This document shows positions 25,994 through 34,239 of a stretch of 64,000 bases of DNA, in pieces. Below the pieces are notes generated by a model. It did no database searches and was not told the DNA's origin. It was given only the letters and a program-made list of their open reading frames with translations. Made by a program: the position numbers and the translations under genes. The stretch comes from an uncultured Methanolobus sp. (GTDB taxonomy: Archaea; Halobacteriota; Methanosarcinia; Methanosarcinales; Methanosarcinaceae), in assembly GCF_963667555.1 (NCBI RefSeq), contig NZ_OY763421.1:2931562-2995561 (forward strand), written 5' to 3'. Numbering within the stretch: position 1 is the stretch's first letter; every line of letters begins with the position of its first letter.

Positions 25994-27493
25994 TCAAAGC
26001 GCTTTTTTCAGAGTAAACCAGAAGATGCTCCCCCGTCCTTGCGGATTATCTATGACCCCGACCTTTTCTCCATGAAGGTCCATGATTCTCCTGACAATTG
26101 CAAGTCCTATTCCGCTGCCTTTGATATTCTCCTTATGTAACCTGTTAAAACGTGTGAATACGGCTTCTTTGTCTTTGTCAGGCACACCGTCTCCCTGGTC
26201 AGCCACCGATATCTTCCATTTGTCTGCCAGTTCTTCCACTTTTAAAGTAATGGTTGTGTTGTCAGGGCTGTATTTGATAGCATTTGATATGAGATTGGTG
26301 AGTACTCCCTCTATCATGGGATTGGCAAGTGCAAAGCAAGTTTCAGGCATCTCAAATACCAGCTTCATGTCCTGGTTATCAAGTGTCTGCTCAAAGCTAT
26401 TGCCTACAGTTTCTATCATGGAGCAAAGGTCTGTCCTTATAAATGCCATCTCATCGATGGACTCAAGTTTGGCGAGTTTGGCCGCATTCTCTATAAGCTC
26501 TATAAGCTTGAGATTTGACCTTTTGATATTCTCTATGATACGTTCCTGTTTTTCACTGGTTGCAGTCTCTTCAAGGAGCTCTGTGAACGATTTGATAAGT
26601 CCTGCGGGGTTTAGCAGGTCATGGCGGAGAACATCTGTAAAAAGGTCTTTTATTTCATTGGACTTTTGAAGCTCTTTAGCATATTCCATGAGCTTTATCT
26701 CATCCTTTCTCTTTTCGGTAATATCTTCTCCTGACATCAGGATGTTTGTGATATTGCCTTTTGCATCCTTCAGGACTGAATAGTGCCATTTGAAAAGTTT
26801 CTCTTTTCGGGTAATTGTCATTATGGGATATTCTGAACAATCAGTTTCATCCATGATCCCATCCATGAGCATGTCATACTTTTTTCTTACAAGGTTTGCA
26901 TAGCTCTCTGATACGATAAGGTCGATCCAATCTCTGTTTGTGATGTTATTCCTGTTATATCCGAGGATATCCGCGCCTTTCTGGTTGATATGAATGAGTT
27001 TATAGTCTCTGTCAAGTACTGCTATTAAAACGCCGACATAGTCCAGATATTCGTATGCTTTATTGCGGTCACGCAGAAGAGAGTCATGTTGTTCCTTGAT
27101 ACGCAGCAGTGCTGTGATCTTCTTTTCCAGCTCAAACCTGTCCGCAGGTTTCTTCAGAAAATCATCTGCGCCAACTTCGATGCCTTTCTGGTGATCGTCC
27201 CTTGAAGTAAGGGCAGTAAGCATGATTATTGGTATAAAGTCCAGTTTATAGTCGTGTTTGATTATTCTGCATACATCAAACCCGTCCATTCCTGGCATGA
27301 TGACATCGAGTAAGATCAGATCCGGCTCTTCTTTTTTTACTATCTTTAATGCTTCCTCGCCAGTGGAAGCTGTAATTACATCATAGTTATCAGAAAGATA
27401 TGATGTAAGAACCGCGACGTTGATCTTCTCATCGTCGACTATCAGTATTTTATCCTTCCCCGTCAAAGTATCACGCACAACATATAATATCAA
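25994..27493 (-). CDS. Hybrid response regulator/PAS/histidine kinase
   Basis: 499 residues. Receiver domain about 12-130 ('ILIVDDEKINV', phospho-Asp in 'LILLDVIMPGMDGFD', Lys in 'FLKKPAD'), a PAS domain about 150-265 ('VLIAVLDRDYKLIHINQKG', ending 'ITEKRK'), a HisKA-type dimerisation helix with the phospho-His in 'RHDLLNP', and an ATPase domain (N box 'NLISNAIKYSP', 'DQGDGVPD', 'GSGIGLAIVRRIMDLHG'). Soluble: no membrane helix. A receiver at the N-terminus lets it integrate another kinase's signal. It sits between two amt genes, but that does not prove a nitrogen role; convergence with the first amt argues for separate transcription. Confidence 0.88.
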   Translation of the reverse strand: MILYVVRDTLTGKDKILIVDDEKINVAVLTSYLSDNYDVITASTGEEALKIVKKEEPDLILLDVIMPGMDGFDVCRIIKHDYKLDFIPIIMLTALTSRDDHQKGIEVGADDFLKKPADRFELEKKITALLRIKEQHDSLLRDRNKAYEYLDYVGVLIAVLDRDYKLIHINQKGADILGYNRNNITNRDWIDLIVSESYANLVRKKYDMLMDGIMDETDCSEYPIMTITRKEKLFKWHYSVLKDAKGNITNILMSGEDITEKRKDEIKLMEYAKELQKSNEIKDLFTDVLRHDLLNPAGLIKSFTELLEETATSEKQERIIENIKRSNLKLIELIENAAKLAKLESIDEMAFIRTDLCSMIETVGNSFEQTLDNQDMKLVFEMPETCFALANPMIEGVLTNLISNAIKYSPDNTTITLKVEELADKWKISVADQGDGVPDKDKEAVFTRFNRLHKENIKGSGIGLAIVRRIMDLHGEKVGVIDNPQGRGSIFWFTLKKAL

Positions 27494-27559
27494 ATTATAT
27501 TATATTTGTGTTTTTATACGTGAACGGATATTATTTTCAAAAAAGACATTTTTAGGGAA

Positions 27560-27646
27560 GAGCCCCGAAACTATGGAAGTGCTATATTGTGACAACTGGA
27601 CTGCAGAATCCTTTTACAATAGGTATACGTTGAATTTCCGGGGCTC
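27560..27646. other. Inverted repeat between kinase and glnK
   Basis: GAGCCCCG (27560-27567) pairs with CGGGGCTC (27639-27646), with AAA/TTT extending the arms inward. The 70-base interior has a weaker nested pairing (ATTGT/ACAAT). It lies downstream of glnK on the minus strand and upstream of the kinase gene. Could be a terminator-like RNA structure, a small RNA or a tiny palindromic element. Confidence 0.4.
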
Positions 27647-27706
27647 ACGGTGATTGTTTTTAGAATTTGTTGTGCAATGCCAAAAAAGATAGGATGGAGA
27701 AAGCAC

Positions 27707-28045
27707 TTAAAGTGCTTCCCCGTCTGTTTCTCCTGTACGGATTCTGATGATCTTGCTTACAGGGTAAATAAAGATCTTACCGTCTCCTATGGAGCCGGTT
27801 GCTGCGGTCTTCATGATAATGTCAACAACTTTGTCAACGTTATCATCTGCCACTACCATTTCCATCTTTATCTTTGGCAACAGGTCGACACAGTACTTGC
27901 GTCCTCTCCACTGCTGCATTACGCCCTTCTGCTTACCACGGCCTTTTACATCGGTCACGGTCACACTTTCAAATCCGGCTTCGTCAAGGGCATCCTTGAC
28001 TTCGTGGATCTTTGTTGGCCTTATTATTGCTTCGATCTTCATCAT
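27707..28045 (-). CDS. glnK: Nitrogen regulatory PII protein GlnK
   Basis: 112 residues, canonical PII: 'IIRPTKIHEVKDALDEAGFESVTVTDV', T-loop 'GRGKQKGVMQQWRGRKYCVDLLPK', then 'GDGKIFIYPVSKIIRIRTGE'. The T-loop length is that of GlnK, not NifI. GlnK senses 2-oxoglutarate and ATP/ADP and plugs the partner ammonium transporter when nitrogen is sufficient. Its gene follows the amt at 28052 by six bases, the usual amtB-glnK pair. Confidence 0.94.
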   Translation of the reverse strand: MMKIEAIIRPTKIHEVKDALDEAGFESVTVTDVKGRGKQKGVMQQWRGRKYCVDLLPKIKMEMVVADDNVDKVVDIIMKTAATGSIGDGKIFIYPVSKIIRIRTGETDGEAL

Positions 28046-28051
28046 TTGACA

Positions 28052-29464
28052 TCACTCCTTAAGTATCATGAATTCTGGGTATGCACTGATTCCGTGCTCG
28101 ACTACATCCAGTCCTGCGATCTCGTGCTCTTCAGATACACGGATTCCAATTATTGCATCGAGTACCTTGAAGATGATGAATGAGATTCCGAATGCCCATA
28201 CTATACTGAGTATGACTGCAACGATCTGGATCATAAGGAGCTGTACTCCGCCACCGTAGAAGAGACCTGCTGTCTCAGCGGTGTATGCTGCACCTTCGAG
28301 GATTGTACCATCGGTTCCGAGTGCGAAGAGTCCTACTGCGATAAGTCCCCAGCTACCTGTGTAACCGTGTACTGCAATTGCACCTACAGGGTCATCCAGC
28401 TTGAGTACGTTCTCATTGAACATTACTCCTGCGTATACTATGATACCACCGATTATGCCGATGATGAGTGCTCCCCAGTTGCTGACTGAGCCACAAGGAG
28501 CTGTGATTGCTACAAGACCTGCAAGAAGTCCGTTTGCTGTAAGGGATGGGTCAGGCTTTCCTGTCTTAAGCCAGGTGATGACCATTACAGTGATACCACC
28601 GATTGCACCTGCTATGAATGTGTTTGCAATTACAAGGCTGACGAATGGGTCATTTCCATCAAGGGTACTACCACCGTTGAATCCTACCCAGCCGAATGCC
28701 AGTATAAGTGTACCGAGGAATGCAAGTGGAAGGCTGTGACCTGGAATTGCTATTGGCTTTCCGTTCTTGAACTTGCCGATCCTTGGACCTACAAGAAGAA
28801 CACCAGCAAGAGCTGAGTATCCACCAATTGAGTGTACTACACCGGAACCTGCGAAGTCGTGGTGTGCAACACCAATTGCATCGACAAGGAAACCGCTTGT
28901 AAGAATTCCTGAACCGCTCCATACCCAGTGACCATATACCGGGTAGATGAGTGCTACCATAAGAATTGTGTAAATAAGATATGCCTTGAAGTCAGTCCTC
29001 TCAGCCATTGCACCGGAAACAATTGTTGCACCAGTTGCTGCGAAGACCATCTGGAACCACCAGCTGTTCCAGAGTGCATTGTCGGCTCCCTGGAGGAAGA
29101 ACTGGTCAATACCAATAAGGCCAGCATAGTCAGCACCGTACATAATTCCCCAGCCTACTGCCCAGTATACAACTACACCAAGACAGATGGTCATGAAGTT
29201 CTTCATGAGAATGTTGGCTGTGTTCTTGGTTCTTGTGAGACCAATCTCAACTAGTGAGAAACCTGCATGCATCAGGAATACTATTGCACCGGCAATAATC
29301 AGCCACAGTACAGTAAGTGCTGTCTGCAGATCTGCAATTGCAGCAGTATTCTCTTCGATTGTTTCAGCGGATGCTGGACCTATAAATACCATAAATATGA
29401 CGCTCATTAGCAGTAAAACCTGCCAGATCATCTTTGAATTGAGTTTCTGTGATATTCCATACAT
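28052..29464 (-). CDS. amtB: Ammonium transporter, Amt family, paired with glnK
   Basis: 470 residues from the ATG at 29464, chosen over a GTG nine bases upstream because AAAGGTG stands at ribosome-site distance from it. It has a cleavable-looking N-terminal leader (MIWQVLLLMSVIFMVFIGPASA), a coil about 32-45, then about eleven helices with 'HAGFSLVEIGLTRTKN', 'AGSGVVHSIGGYSAL' and 'AVHGYTGSWGLIAVG' (pore His residues). It ends with an extended cytoplasmic tail for GlnK binding. It belongs to a different Amt subgroup from the copy at 24715. Expression is likely nitrogen-controlled: an NrpR-like site lies at its promoter. Confidence 0.93.
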   Translation of the reverse strand: MYGISQKLNSKMIWQVLLLMSVIFMVFIGPASAETIEENTAAIADLQTALTVLWLIIAGAIVFLMHAGFSLVEIGLTRTKNTANILMKNFMTICLGVVVYWAVGWGIMYGADYAGLIGIDQFFLQGADNALWNSWWFQMVFAATGATIVSGAMAERTDFKAYLIYTILMVALIYPVYGHWVWSGSGILTSGFLVDAIGVAHHDFAGSGVVHSIGGYSALAGVLLVGPRIGKFKNGKPIAIPGHSLPLAFLGTLILAFGWVGFNGGSTLDGNDPFVSLVIANTFIAGAIGGITVMVITWLKTGKPDPSLTANGLLAGLVAITAPCGSVSNWGALIIGIIGGIIVYAGVMFNENVLKLDDPVGAIAVHGYTGSWGLIAVGLFALGTDGTILEGAAYTAETAGLFYGGGVQLLMIQIVAVILSIVWAFGISFIIFKVLDAIIGIRVSEEHEIAGLDVVEHGISAYPEFMILKE

Positions 29465-29487
29465 GAGTAACACCTTTGTTTCATCTT

Positions 29488-29530
29488 CATAGGAAGACGG
29501 ATGCTATGTGTAGACTTCATCTTATTTAAA
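29488..29530 (-). promoter_or_regulatory. amtB-glnK promoter with NrpR-like site
   Basis: Minus strand TATA TTTAAATAAG (29530-29521) is followed by CACATAGCATCCGTC (29510-29496), a one-base-shorter variant of the nifH site, inside an interrupted palindrome CATAG...CTATG (29488-29508). The remaining gap up to 29854 is AT-rich, holds no gene that I can support, and includes T-runs consistent with the end of the nrpR transcript. Confidence 0.5.
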
Positions 29531-29854
29531 TGCATTGGTATCTGCACGATACTCTATGGTTTTTAGTATTTTTTAGAGTAATTATTTCATACAGTAAAGC
29601 ACATTTGGCGCCTAAATTATGCATGAAAACCGCAAATCCCGCACATTAGATATTTTTAGTACCCAGTAATATAAATAGAGTTCTCTGTTTTTCGTGCAAT
29701 ATAGCATTATTTGCGATTTTTGTGGGGCAAGACTTTAATATGGCCTAAATTATTAAAATTTTGAGCGGAAATCATGGATCCTCCTCAATGTAGTAAGGAT
29801 GTCCGCCTGTTCTAAAATCAGGTAACTAAAAAAGGTTCTGTGCAATAATCTTGC

Positions 29855-30829
29855 TCAGAGTTTTTTCATCTTGCTGTATTCCATAACTGCTGATACCGGA
29901 TGTGTATCTACCTTTATGCCAGCTTCTTCAACGGCTGCAACAGAATTAATTCCAACCATCACAGGGATGCCTATCTTTCCTCTTTCGATCGGTGCATAGA
30001 GTACGTCCTCTCCAGGTTCGCCGATGGTAAGGTGGCCGGAAATATCGTGTTTGGCTGCAATACTCAGCAACTCTTCGGCTCTTGTTGCTGCTGATGCAGG
30101 TATCTGGCGAACATTTGCAAGCATCTTTCCGTTGCCTGTATCAATAGCTTCAAGAATGGATGTTGCCTTTCGCCTCAGGAATATCTTGATAGGATCAATT
30201 GATGTTCCGCTATATGAGATAAGGTCCAAAAAGCCTGCAGGCGAGTAATCTTCCATCTGCATGAGGCCTCCATAGATCGGAACTACCGGTATTCCATTGT
30301 TCAGGAGCAATCCGTCAAAAGTAATACTGCACACCGTTGCGATGGCAACTTTGCCGTCAGGGACATAAATGTCAAGGTCAGTGTCCTCTTCAATAATTCC
30401 TACTCTCGGACTGATAGTAGCACCATGGTCCATGGCGTATTTTATGATATCAGTGGCATTGTCAAAGTCATCTTTGTCGATATTGGTGATATTGACAATA
30501 ACATTTCCTTTACCAGTCTCAAGATCATAGTCTGCCTTGTAGATCAGCTCTTCTATCTTGGTGATGACAAAACCGAACCTGTCGCTGATAAGTGCGTCGT
30601 TGAGTTCCTTCTTTCCACGTTCGGTTATGGTGCGGCCAATGTAACCATGCTTCTTTGTAAAGCCTCGCTCGTCCAGTATCCGCAAATGATACCTGACGGC
30701 TCTTTCACCTATTGCATAACCACGGTTATGGAGCTCATCAGCGATAAGGCGTGCACCTAAAGGCTTGTCGCTTTCATTAATAATTCGCATGATCTCAACA
30801 AGCTTTCTTTCAACGTTTGGATCTGTCAT
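29855..30829 (-). CDS. nrpR: Nitrogen repressor NrpR (winged helix plus one NrpR domain)
   Basis: 324 residues. N-terminal winged helix about 8-75 ('KLVEIMRIINESDKPLGARL', 'RAVRYHLRILDERGFTKK'), then one NrpR regulatory domain (DUF128) about 80-320 ending 'VEEAGIKVDTHPVSAVMEY'. This is the NrpRI architecture of Methanosarcina, where a separate NrpRII made of two regulatory domains helps block transcription; Methanococcus has all in one chain. NrpR represses nif, glnK and amt promoters and is released by 2-oxoglutarate. Location beside glnK-amt and within 8 kb of nif fits. Confidence 0.9.
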   Translation of the reverse strand: MTDPNVERKLVEIMRIINESDKPLGARLIADELHNRGYAIGERAVRYHLRILDERGFTKKHGYIGRTITERGKKELNDALISDRFGFVITKIEELIYKADYDLETGKGNVIVNITNIDKDDFDNATDIIKYAMDHGATISPRVGIIEEDTDLDIYVPDGKVAIATVCSITFDGLLLNNGIPVVPIYGGLMQMEDYSPAGFLDLISYSGTSIDPIKIFLRRKATSILEAIDTGNGKMLANVRQIPASAATRAEELLSIAAKHDISGHLTIGEPGEDVLYAPIERGKIGIPVMVGINSVAAVEEAGIKVDTHPVSAVMEYSKMKKL

Positions 30830-30925
30830 TTTTTCACCCGAAGATGTTCGTTGAAGGACACTTCAACGGCTAGTAGTTATATTTTTGTCTATTTAAGATG
30901 TGCGATAAATATATGTTCTTGTGCC

Positions 30926-32614
30926 TTATAGTCTTCCGGTCCTCAGGATGTAGACAACAAGCCACATTCCAAGGAATCCCGCCATGAGAAAACCAATAAC
31001 TCCCAGCAGAGGAACTCCCCATATATGCGGCTCCATGCCTGTCTGTATAATAAACGATGAGCCAACTATTATGGCTGAAATGATAAGACTGAATGAAAGG
31101 CGGTTACTTGCAGCATCTATCTCGGACACTACCCTGTCAAATCCATGAGGATCAAAACGCAGTTTCAGGTAGCCTCTTTCTGCAATATCAAGAATATGTC
31201 CTATCTTTATCGGTGCTTTATGGAGCACCCGCGCCCAGTTGCTTGCATCCTTGAAAGTGCTTCCTGCGATATTTGTAAGTCTTAGCCTGTCCTTTATTGC
31301 TTTCTTTGCAAAAGGCTCTGCTACCACTGTCAGGTTGATATTCGGGTCCATGAAGCTTCCAAAGCTTTCAGCAGTCATTGCTCCTTTTGAAAGCAATGCA
31401 ACATTTGAGGGCACTCTGACCTGATACTTTCTCAGAAGGTTGATCATTTCCTCAAGTATAAGCGCAGTGTTCAGTTGCCTCAGTGGTCTGCCATAATATT
31501 TGTAGATCAACTGGTCAATATCGATCTTAAGTGCTGAAAGGTCTGTGTTCTCATCAATGGAGCCAAGTTCCCTGAGCAGCTCAATATAAAGGACAGTATC
31601 TCCTCTCGTTAATGCTATCAGATCGTCAATAAGCAGGTTGCGCATGTCCTGGGAAAGGAATCCTGCCATGCCAAAGTCAAGAAGCGCGATCCTGCCATCC
31701 TTCATGATGAATACATTTCCGGGATGCAGGTCTGCATGGAAAAATCCATCCTCATATATCTGCTTCATGAAAGCTTTCAGGACATCGATGGCAATTTCTT
31801 GCCTGTCAACTTCCATGCGGTCAAGTTCTCCAAAAGAACTACTTTTTACACCGTCTATAAATTCAAGTGTGAGTACTTTTGCACTGGTGCAGTCCCAGTA
31901 GACCTTAGGAATGTATATTCTTGGATCATCCCTGAAATTGCGTGCAAAATGGTCTGCATTCCTGCCTTCCTGGGTGTAGTCCATTTCTGCTTTTATGCTA
32001 CGTTCAAACTCCTCTACAATGCCAACCGGCTGATAGAGTTTAGCTTCAGGCAGGTGCTCTTCTGCAAAATGAGCGATGCTGTACATGATGTCCAGGTCTG
32101 AGTTTATTATTTTCCTGATACCTGGTCTCTGGACTTTTACAACAACGTCTTCACCGCTTTTCAATTTTGCACGGTGTACCTGGCCAATTGATGCTGCTGC
32201 AATGGGAATAGGCTCAAAGAACTCGTAAATATCCTTTATTTCAGAGCCAAGTTCAGCTCTTATGAGCTTTTCTACTTCATCCATTTCAAATGGCTGGACA
32301 TTGTCCTGGAGTTTTGCGAACTCATTGGCATAATCCGGCGGAATAAGGTCCTGACGCATGCTGAGGATCTGGCCAAGTTTAATGTAAGTGGGACCAAGTT
32401 CCTCAAGCATCATCCTGGCTTTCATCGGTCCGGTATCGGTATCCTTGAGAACTTTTTCCTGCTTTCTGATCCTTGAACGAAGCGGTCTTAGATTTTGAAG
32501 TCCCATACGGTCAACAATGTAGCCGAATTCATATTTTATGAGCGCATCAACGATCTTGCCATATCTCCTGATCATTGAATATCTGTGGATCTTTCTTGGT
32601 TTCATGATGCCCAT
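30926..32614 (-). CDS. UbiB/ABC1-family atypical protein kinase-like protein
   Basis: 562 residues. Kinase-like core with the family hallmarks: 'LGPTYIKLGQILSMRQDLIP' (KxGQ), 'AAASIGQVHRAKL' (the Ala-rich nucleotide loop), 'VVVKVQRPG' (Lys), 'FFHADLHPGNVF' and 'ALLDFGMAG' (metal Asp). Two C-terminal membrane helices (about 500-560). Bacterial UbiB and yeast Coq8 support quinone synthesis by ATPase activity on lipids; in methanogens that use methanophenazine the equivalent role is unproven but plausible. Confidence 0.88.
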   Translation of the reverse strand: MGIMKPRKIHRYSMIRRYGKIVDALIKYEFGYIVDRMGLQNLRPLRSRIRKQEKVLKDTDTGPMKARMMLEELGPTYIKLGQILSMRQDLIPPDYANEFAKLQDNVQPFEMDEVEKLIRAELGSEIKDIYEFFEPIPIAAASIGQVHRAKLKSGEDVVVKVQRPGIRKIINSDLDIMYSIAHFAEEHLPEAKLYQPVGIVEEFERSIKAEMDYTQEGRNADHFARNFRDDPRIYIPKVYWDCTSAKVLTLEFIDGVKSSSFGELDRMEVDRQEIAIDVLKAFMKQIYEDGFFHADLHPGNVFIMKDGRIALLDFGMAGFLSQDMRNLLIDDLIALTRGDTVLYIELLRELGSIDENTDLSALKIDIDQLIYKYYGRPLRQLNTALILEEMINLLRKYQVRVPSNVALLSKGAMTAESFGSFMDPNINLTVVAEPFAKKAIKDRLRLTNIAGSTFKDASNWARVLHKAPIKIGHILDIAERGYLKLRFDPHGFDRVVSEIDAASNRLSFSLIISAIIVGSSFIIQTGMEPHIWGVPLLGVIGFLMAGFLGMWLVVYILRTGRL

Positions 32615-32748
32615 GACTTCGATTTTTTTATTTGGATGTATTATTTAATTGTACTGGCTTTATTATTAAATTATCGCATAAAATATTGTGCTGATAGTTT
32701 CTCTAGTTCATAATGAGTTACTATTCTATTTTTTATTTAAAGGGACAG

Positions 32749-32756
32749 TTATATAA
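32749..32756 (+). promoter_or_regulatory. TATA box upstream of the DUF3303-like gene
   Basis: TTATATAA about 70 bases before the ATG at 32827, with a clear AAGGAGTG ribosome site at 32812-32819. Confidence 0.4.
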
Positions 32757-32826
32757 TTCCTTAACTCTGATTATCTTTGCCATAACAAAATGGCTTCTTT
32801 AGAAAATAGAAAAGGAGTGTGAATAG

Positions 32827-33096
32827 ATGTTATTTTTCGATATAAGTACCTGGGATCCTCAGGATAATGATAAGGTTATTGAACATTTCAAGAATCTCAG
32901 GCCACCTGCAGGAATAACTGTGATCAACCAGTGGGTAGACCTCAACGGAGGCCGCTATTTCATCCTTTATGAGGCAGAAAGCAACGAAGCATACGCAGAA
33001 TTCAATATTCCATGGTCTGATGTTTGTCTTATTGACAGCGTTCCGGTTATGGAATCAACCGATTTTATCAAGCTGATGATCTCAAAGGGATTGTAA
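32827..33096 (+). CDS. Small DUF3303-like protein
   Basis: 89 residues, a single ferredoxin-like (dimeric alpha-beta barrel) fold judging by 'MLFFDISTWDPQDNDKVIEHF' and the later 'WVDLNGGRYFILYEAES' strands, 'IDSVPVMES'. These match my memory of DUF3303 proteins, which are widespread in archaea and have no known function. Strong ribosome site. No partner gene is evident: neighbours on both sides run on the opposite strand. Confidence 0.65.
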   Translation: MLFFDISTWDPQDNDKVIEHFKNLRPPAGITVINQWVDLNGGRYFILYEAESNEAYAEFNIPWSDVCLIDSVPVMESTDFIKLMISKGL

Positions 33097-33147
33097 TTCC
33101 CTTGCCTGTTTTTTTTAAATCCTCTTTGCTTTCCCTGTCTTTTTTCT

Positions 33148-33759
33148 TTATTCTTTTGTTCCGTCTGTCAGGCTTATCACTTTCTCACGATTTCCAATCT
33201 TTACTGTGAACTCCCCCTCAGGTAATGTGCAGGTGTCATATTTCTGGTGAAACTTGCCTTCATTGTCAGCTTTAATAGTCTGGGTTGCCAGAAAATCCAG
33301 TCTGACATCTTTCTCGCCTTCAACGGCATTCCCATTAATGACAATTTCATAATTTCCGTGTGGTACGTTCTTTTCATAGAACTGTGCGATGCCGTCTTCC
33401 GCATCAAAACTGCGTTTGAAGTCAACGAACATTCTCACAATGAAATTAAGGTCGTGCACCTTCTGCGCCATGACCTGAAAACTGTTACTTCCTCCGGGAA
33501 TACCAACTTTCTCAAACAGGTGCTCATATCTGTTATCGGAAACCGGGGAAGTTATTGAAAAAGCAACTGCCATTGTGATAGTTTCATCAGGTTCTGTACT
33601 GCCTGTTATGTCCAGAACATCACCTGTACAGGGACTAAGTGGAAAAAAGCTCCACTCCTGCACTATTGCTTCGGGATTTCCTTCCCTGTGTTCACTGGTT
33701 AAAGAATAAAGTGCCTTTGAAAAATTTAAAAAGAGGTTGTTATCTTTGCTGAAGGGCAC
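33148..33759 (-). CDS. Uncharacterised archaeal protein next to phasin-like gene
   Basis: 203 residues, no signal peptide and no membrane helix. Mixed alpha/beta with a C-terminal beta-rich part ('GNYEIVINGNAVEGEKDVRLDF', 'EGEFTVKIGNREKVISL') that resembles an Ig-like or carboxypeptidase-regulatory sandwich. I do not recognise a catalytic motif. The only available start is a GTG one base after a GGAGG, an oddly short spacing; translation may be coupled to the phasin-like gene whose stop is 15 bases upstream in the same frame. Linked function with that gene is an inference from this coupling. Confidence 0.6.
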   Translation of the reverse strand: MPFSKDNNLFLNFSKALYSLTSEHREGNPEAIVQEWSFFPLSPCTGDVLDITGSTEPDETITMAVAFSITSPVSDNRYEHLFEKVGIPGGSNSFQVMAQKVHDLNFIVRMFVDFKRSFDAEDGIAQFYEKNVPHGNYEIVINGNAVEGEKDVRLDFLATQTIKADNEGKFHQKYDTCTLPEGEFTVKIGNREKVISLTDGTKE

Positions 33760-33774
33760 TCCTCCTTTTAAGAT

Positions 33775-34122
33775 TTAAAGGTCTTTTTCCTTGCCGGAGT
33801 CTACAAGTTTGTCTATCTTAGCTTCAAGACTTGAAATGATATCCTTAAGTTCCCTTACCTCATCCTTTGTTGCAACATCTGCCTTGTTGATGGTTTCCTG
33901 GACCTTTGTTGAGATCTTCTTCTCAATCTCTTCCTTCTGCTTCTTCTGTTCGTCCATAACTTCACGGACGAATTTCTTACCTTCTTCCTTCTTGATCTCC
34001 CCATTTTCGATAAGGTCATCAGTGATGTCCTGTATCTTTTCTTCAGTCAGTGCCCATAAGCCTATTCCAAAAAGACCGACCTTTTTCGCGATTTCGGTAT
34101 AGTCTGTAATGATATCTTTCAT
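33775..34122 (-). CDS. Phasin-like coiled-coil protein
   Basis: 115 residues, nearly all helical: a short hydrophobic/amphipathic helix about 12-26 ('KVGLFGIGLWALTEEKI'), then long charged coiled coil ('EEGKKFVREVMDEQKKQKEEIEKKI', 'DEVRELKDIISSLEAKIDKL'). This is the pattern of PhaF/PhaI-type polyhydroxyalkanoate granule proteins and of related membrane-surface proteins in archaea. A GGAGG site precedes the ATG. Whether the organism makes polyester granules is not shown here; a membrane-associated structural role is equally possible. Confidence 0.65.
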   Translation of the reverse strand: MKDIITDYTEIAKKVGLFGIGLWALTEEKIQDITDDLIENGEIKKEEGKKFVREVMDEQKKQKEEIEKKISTKVQETINKADVATKDEVRELKDIISSLEAKIDKLVDSGKEKDL

Positions 34123-34239
34123 ATTAAACCTCCAATGATTAATTAGCAGGTGTTACAATAAATATCTTGTTCTGAATATAAGACTACGTCTAAAAAAGGA
34201 TATTTACAAAAAAGAGTTACAGGCCCGAAGGCCATGTGG

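Noticed and set aside
25939..26018. TAG at the end of the first amt read as pyrrolysine, extending the protein by about 26 residues
   Set aside because: The extension would run through a terminator hairpin and T-run and has no Amt-like sequence; a normal stop is more likely.
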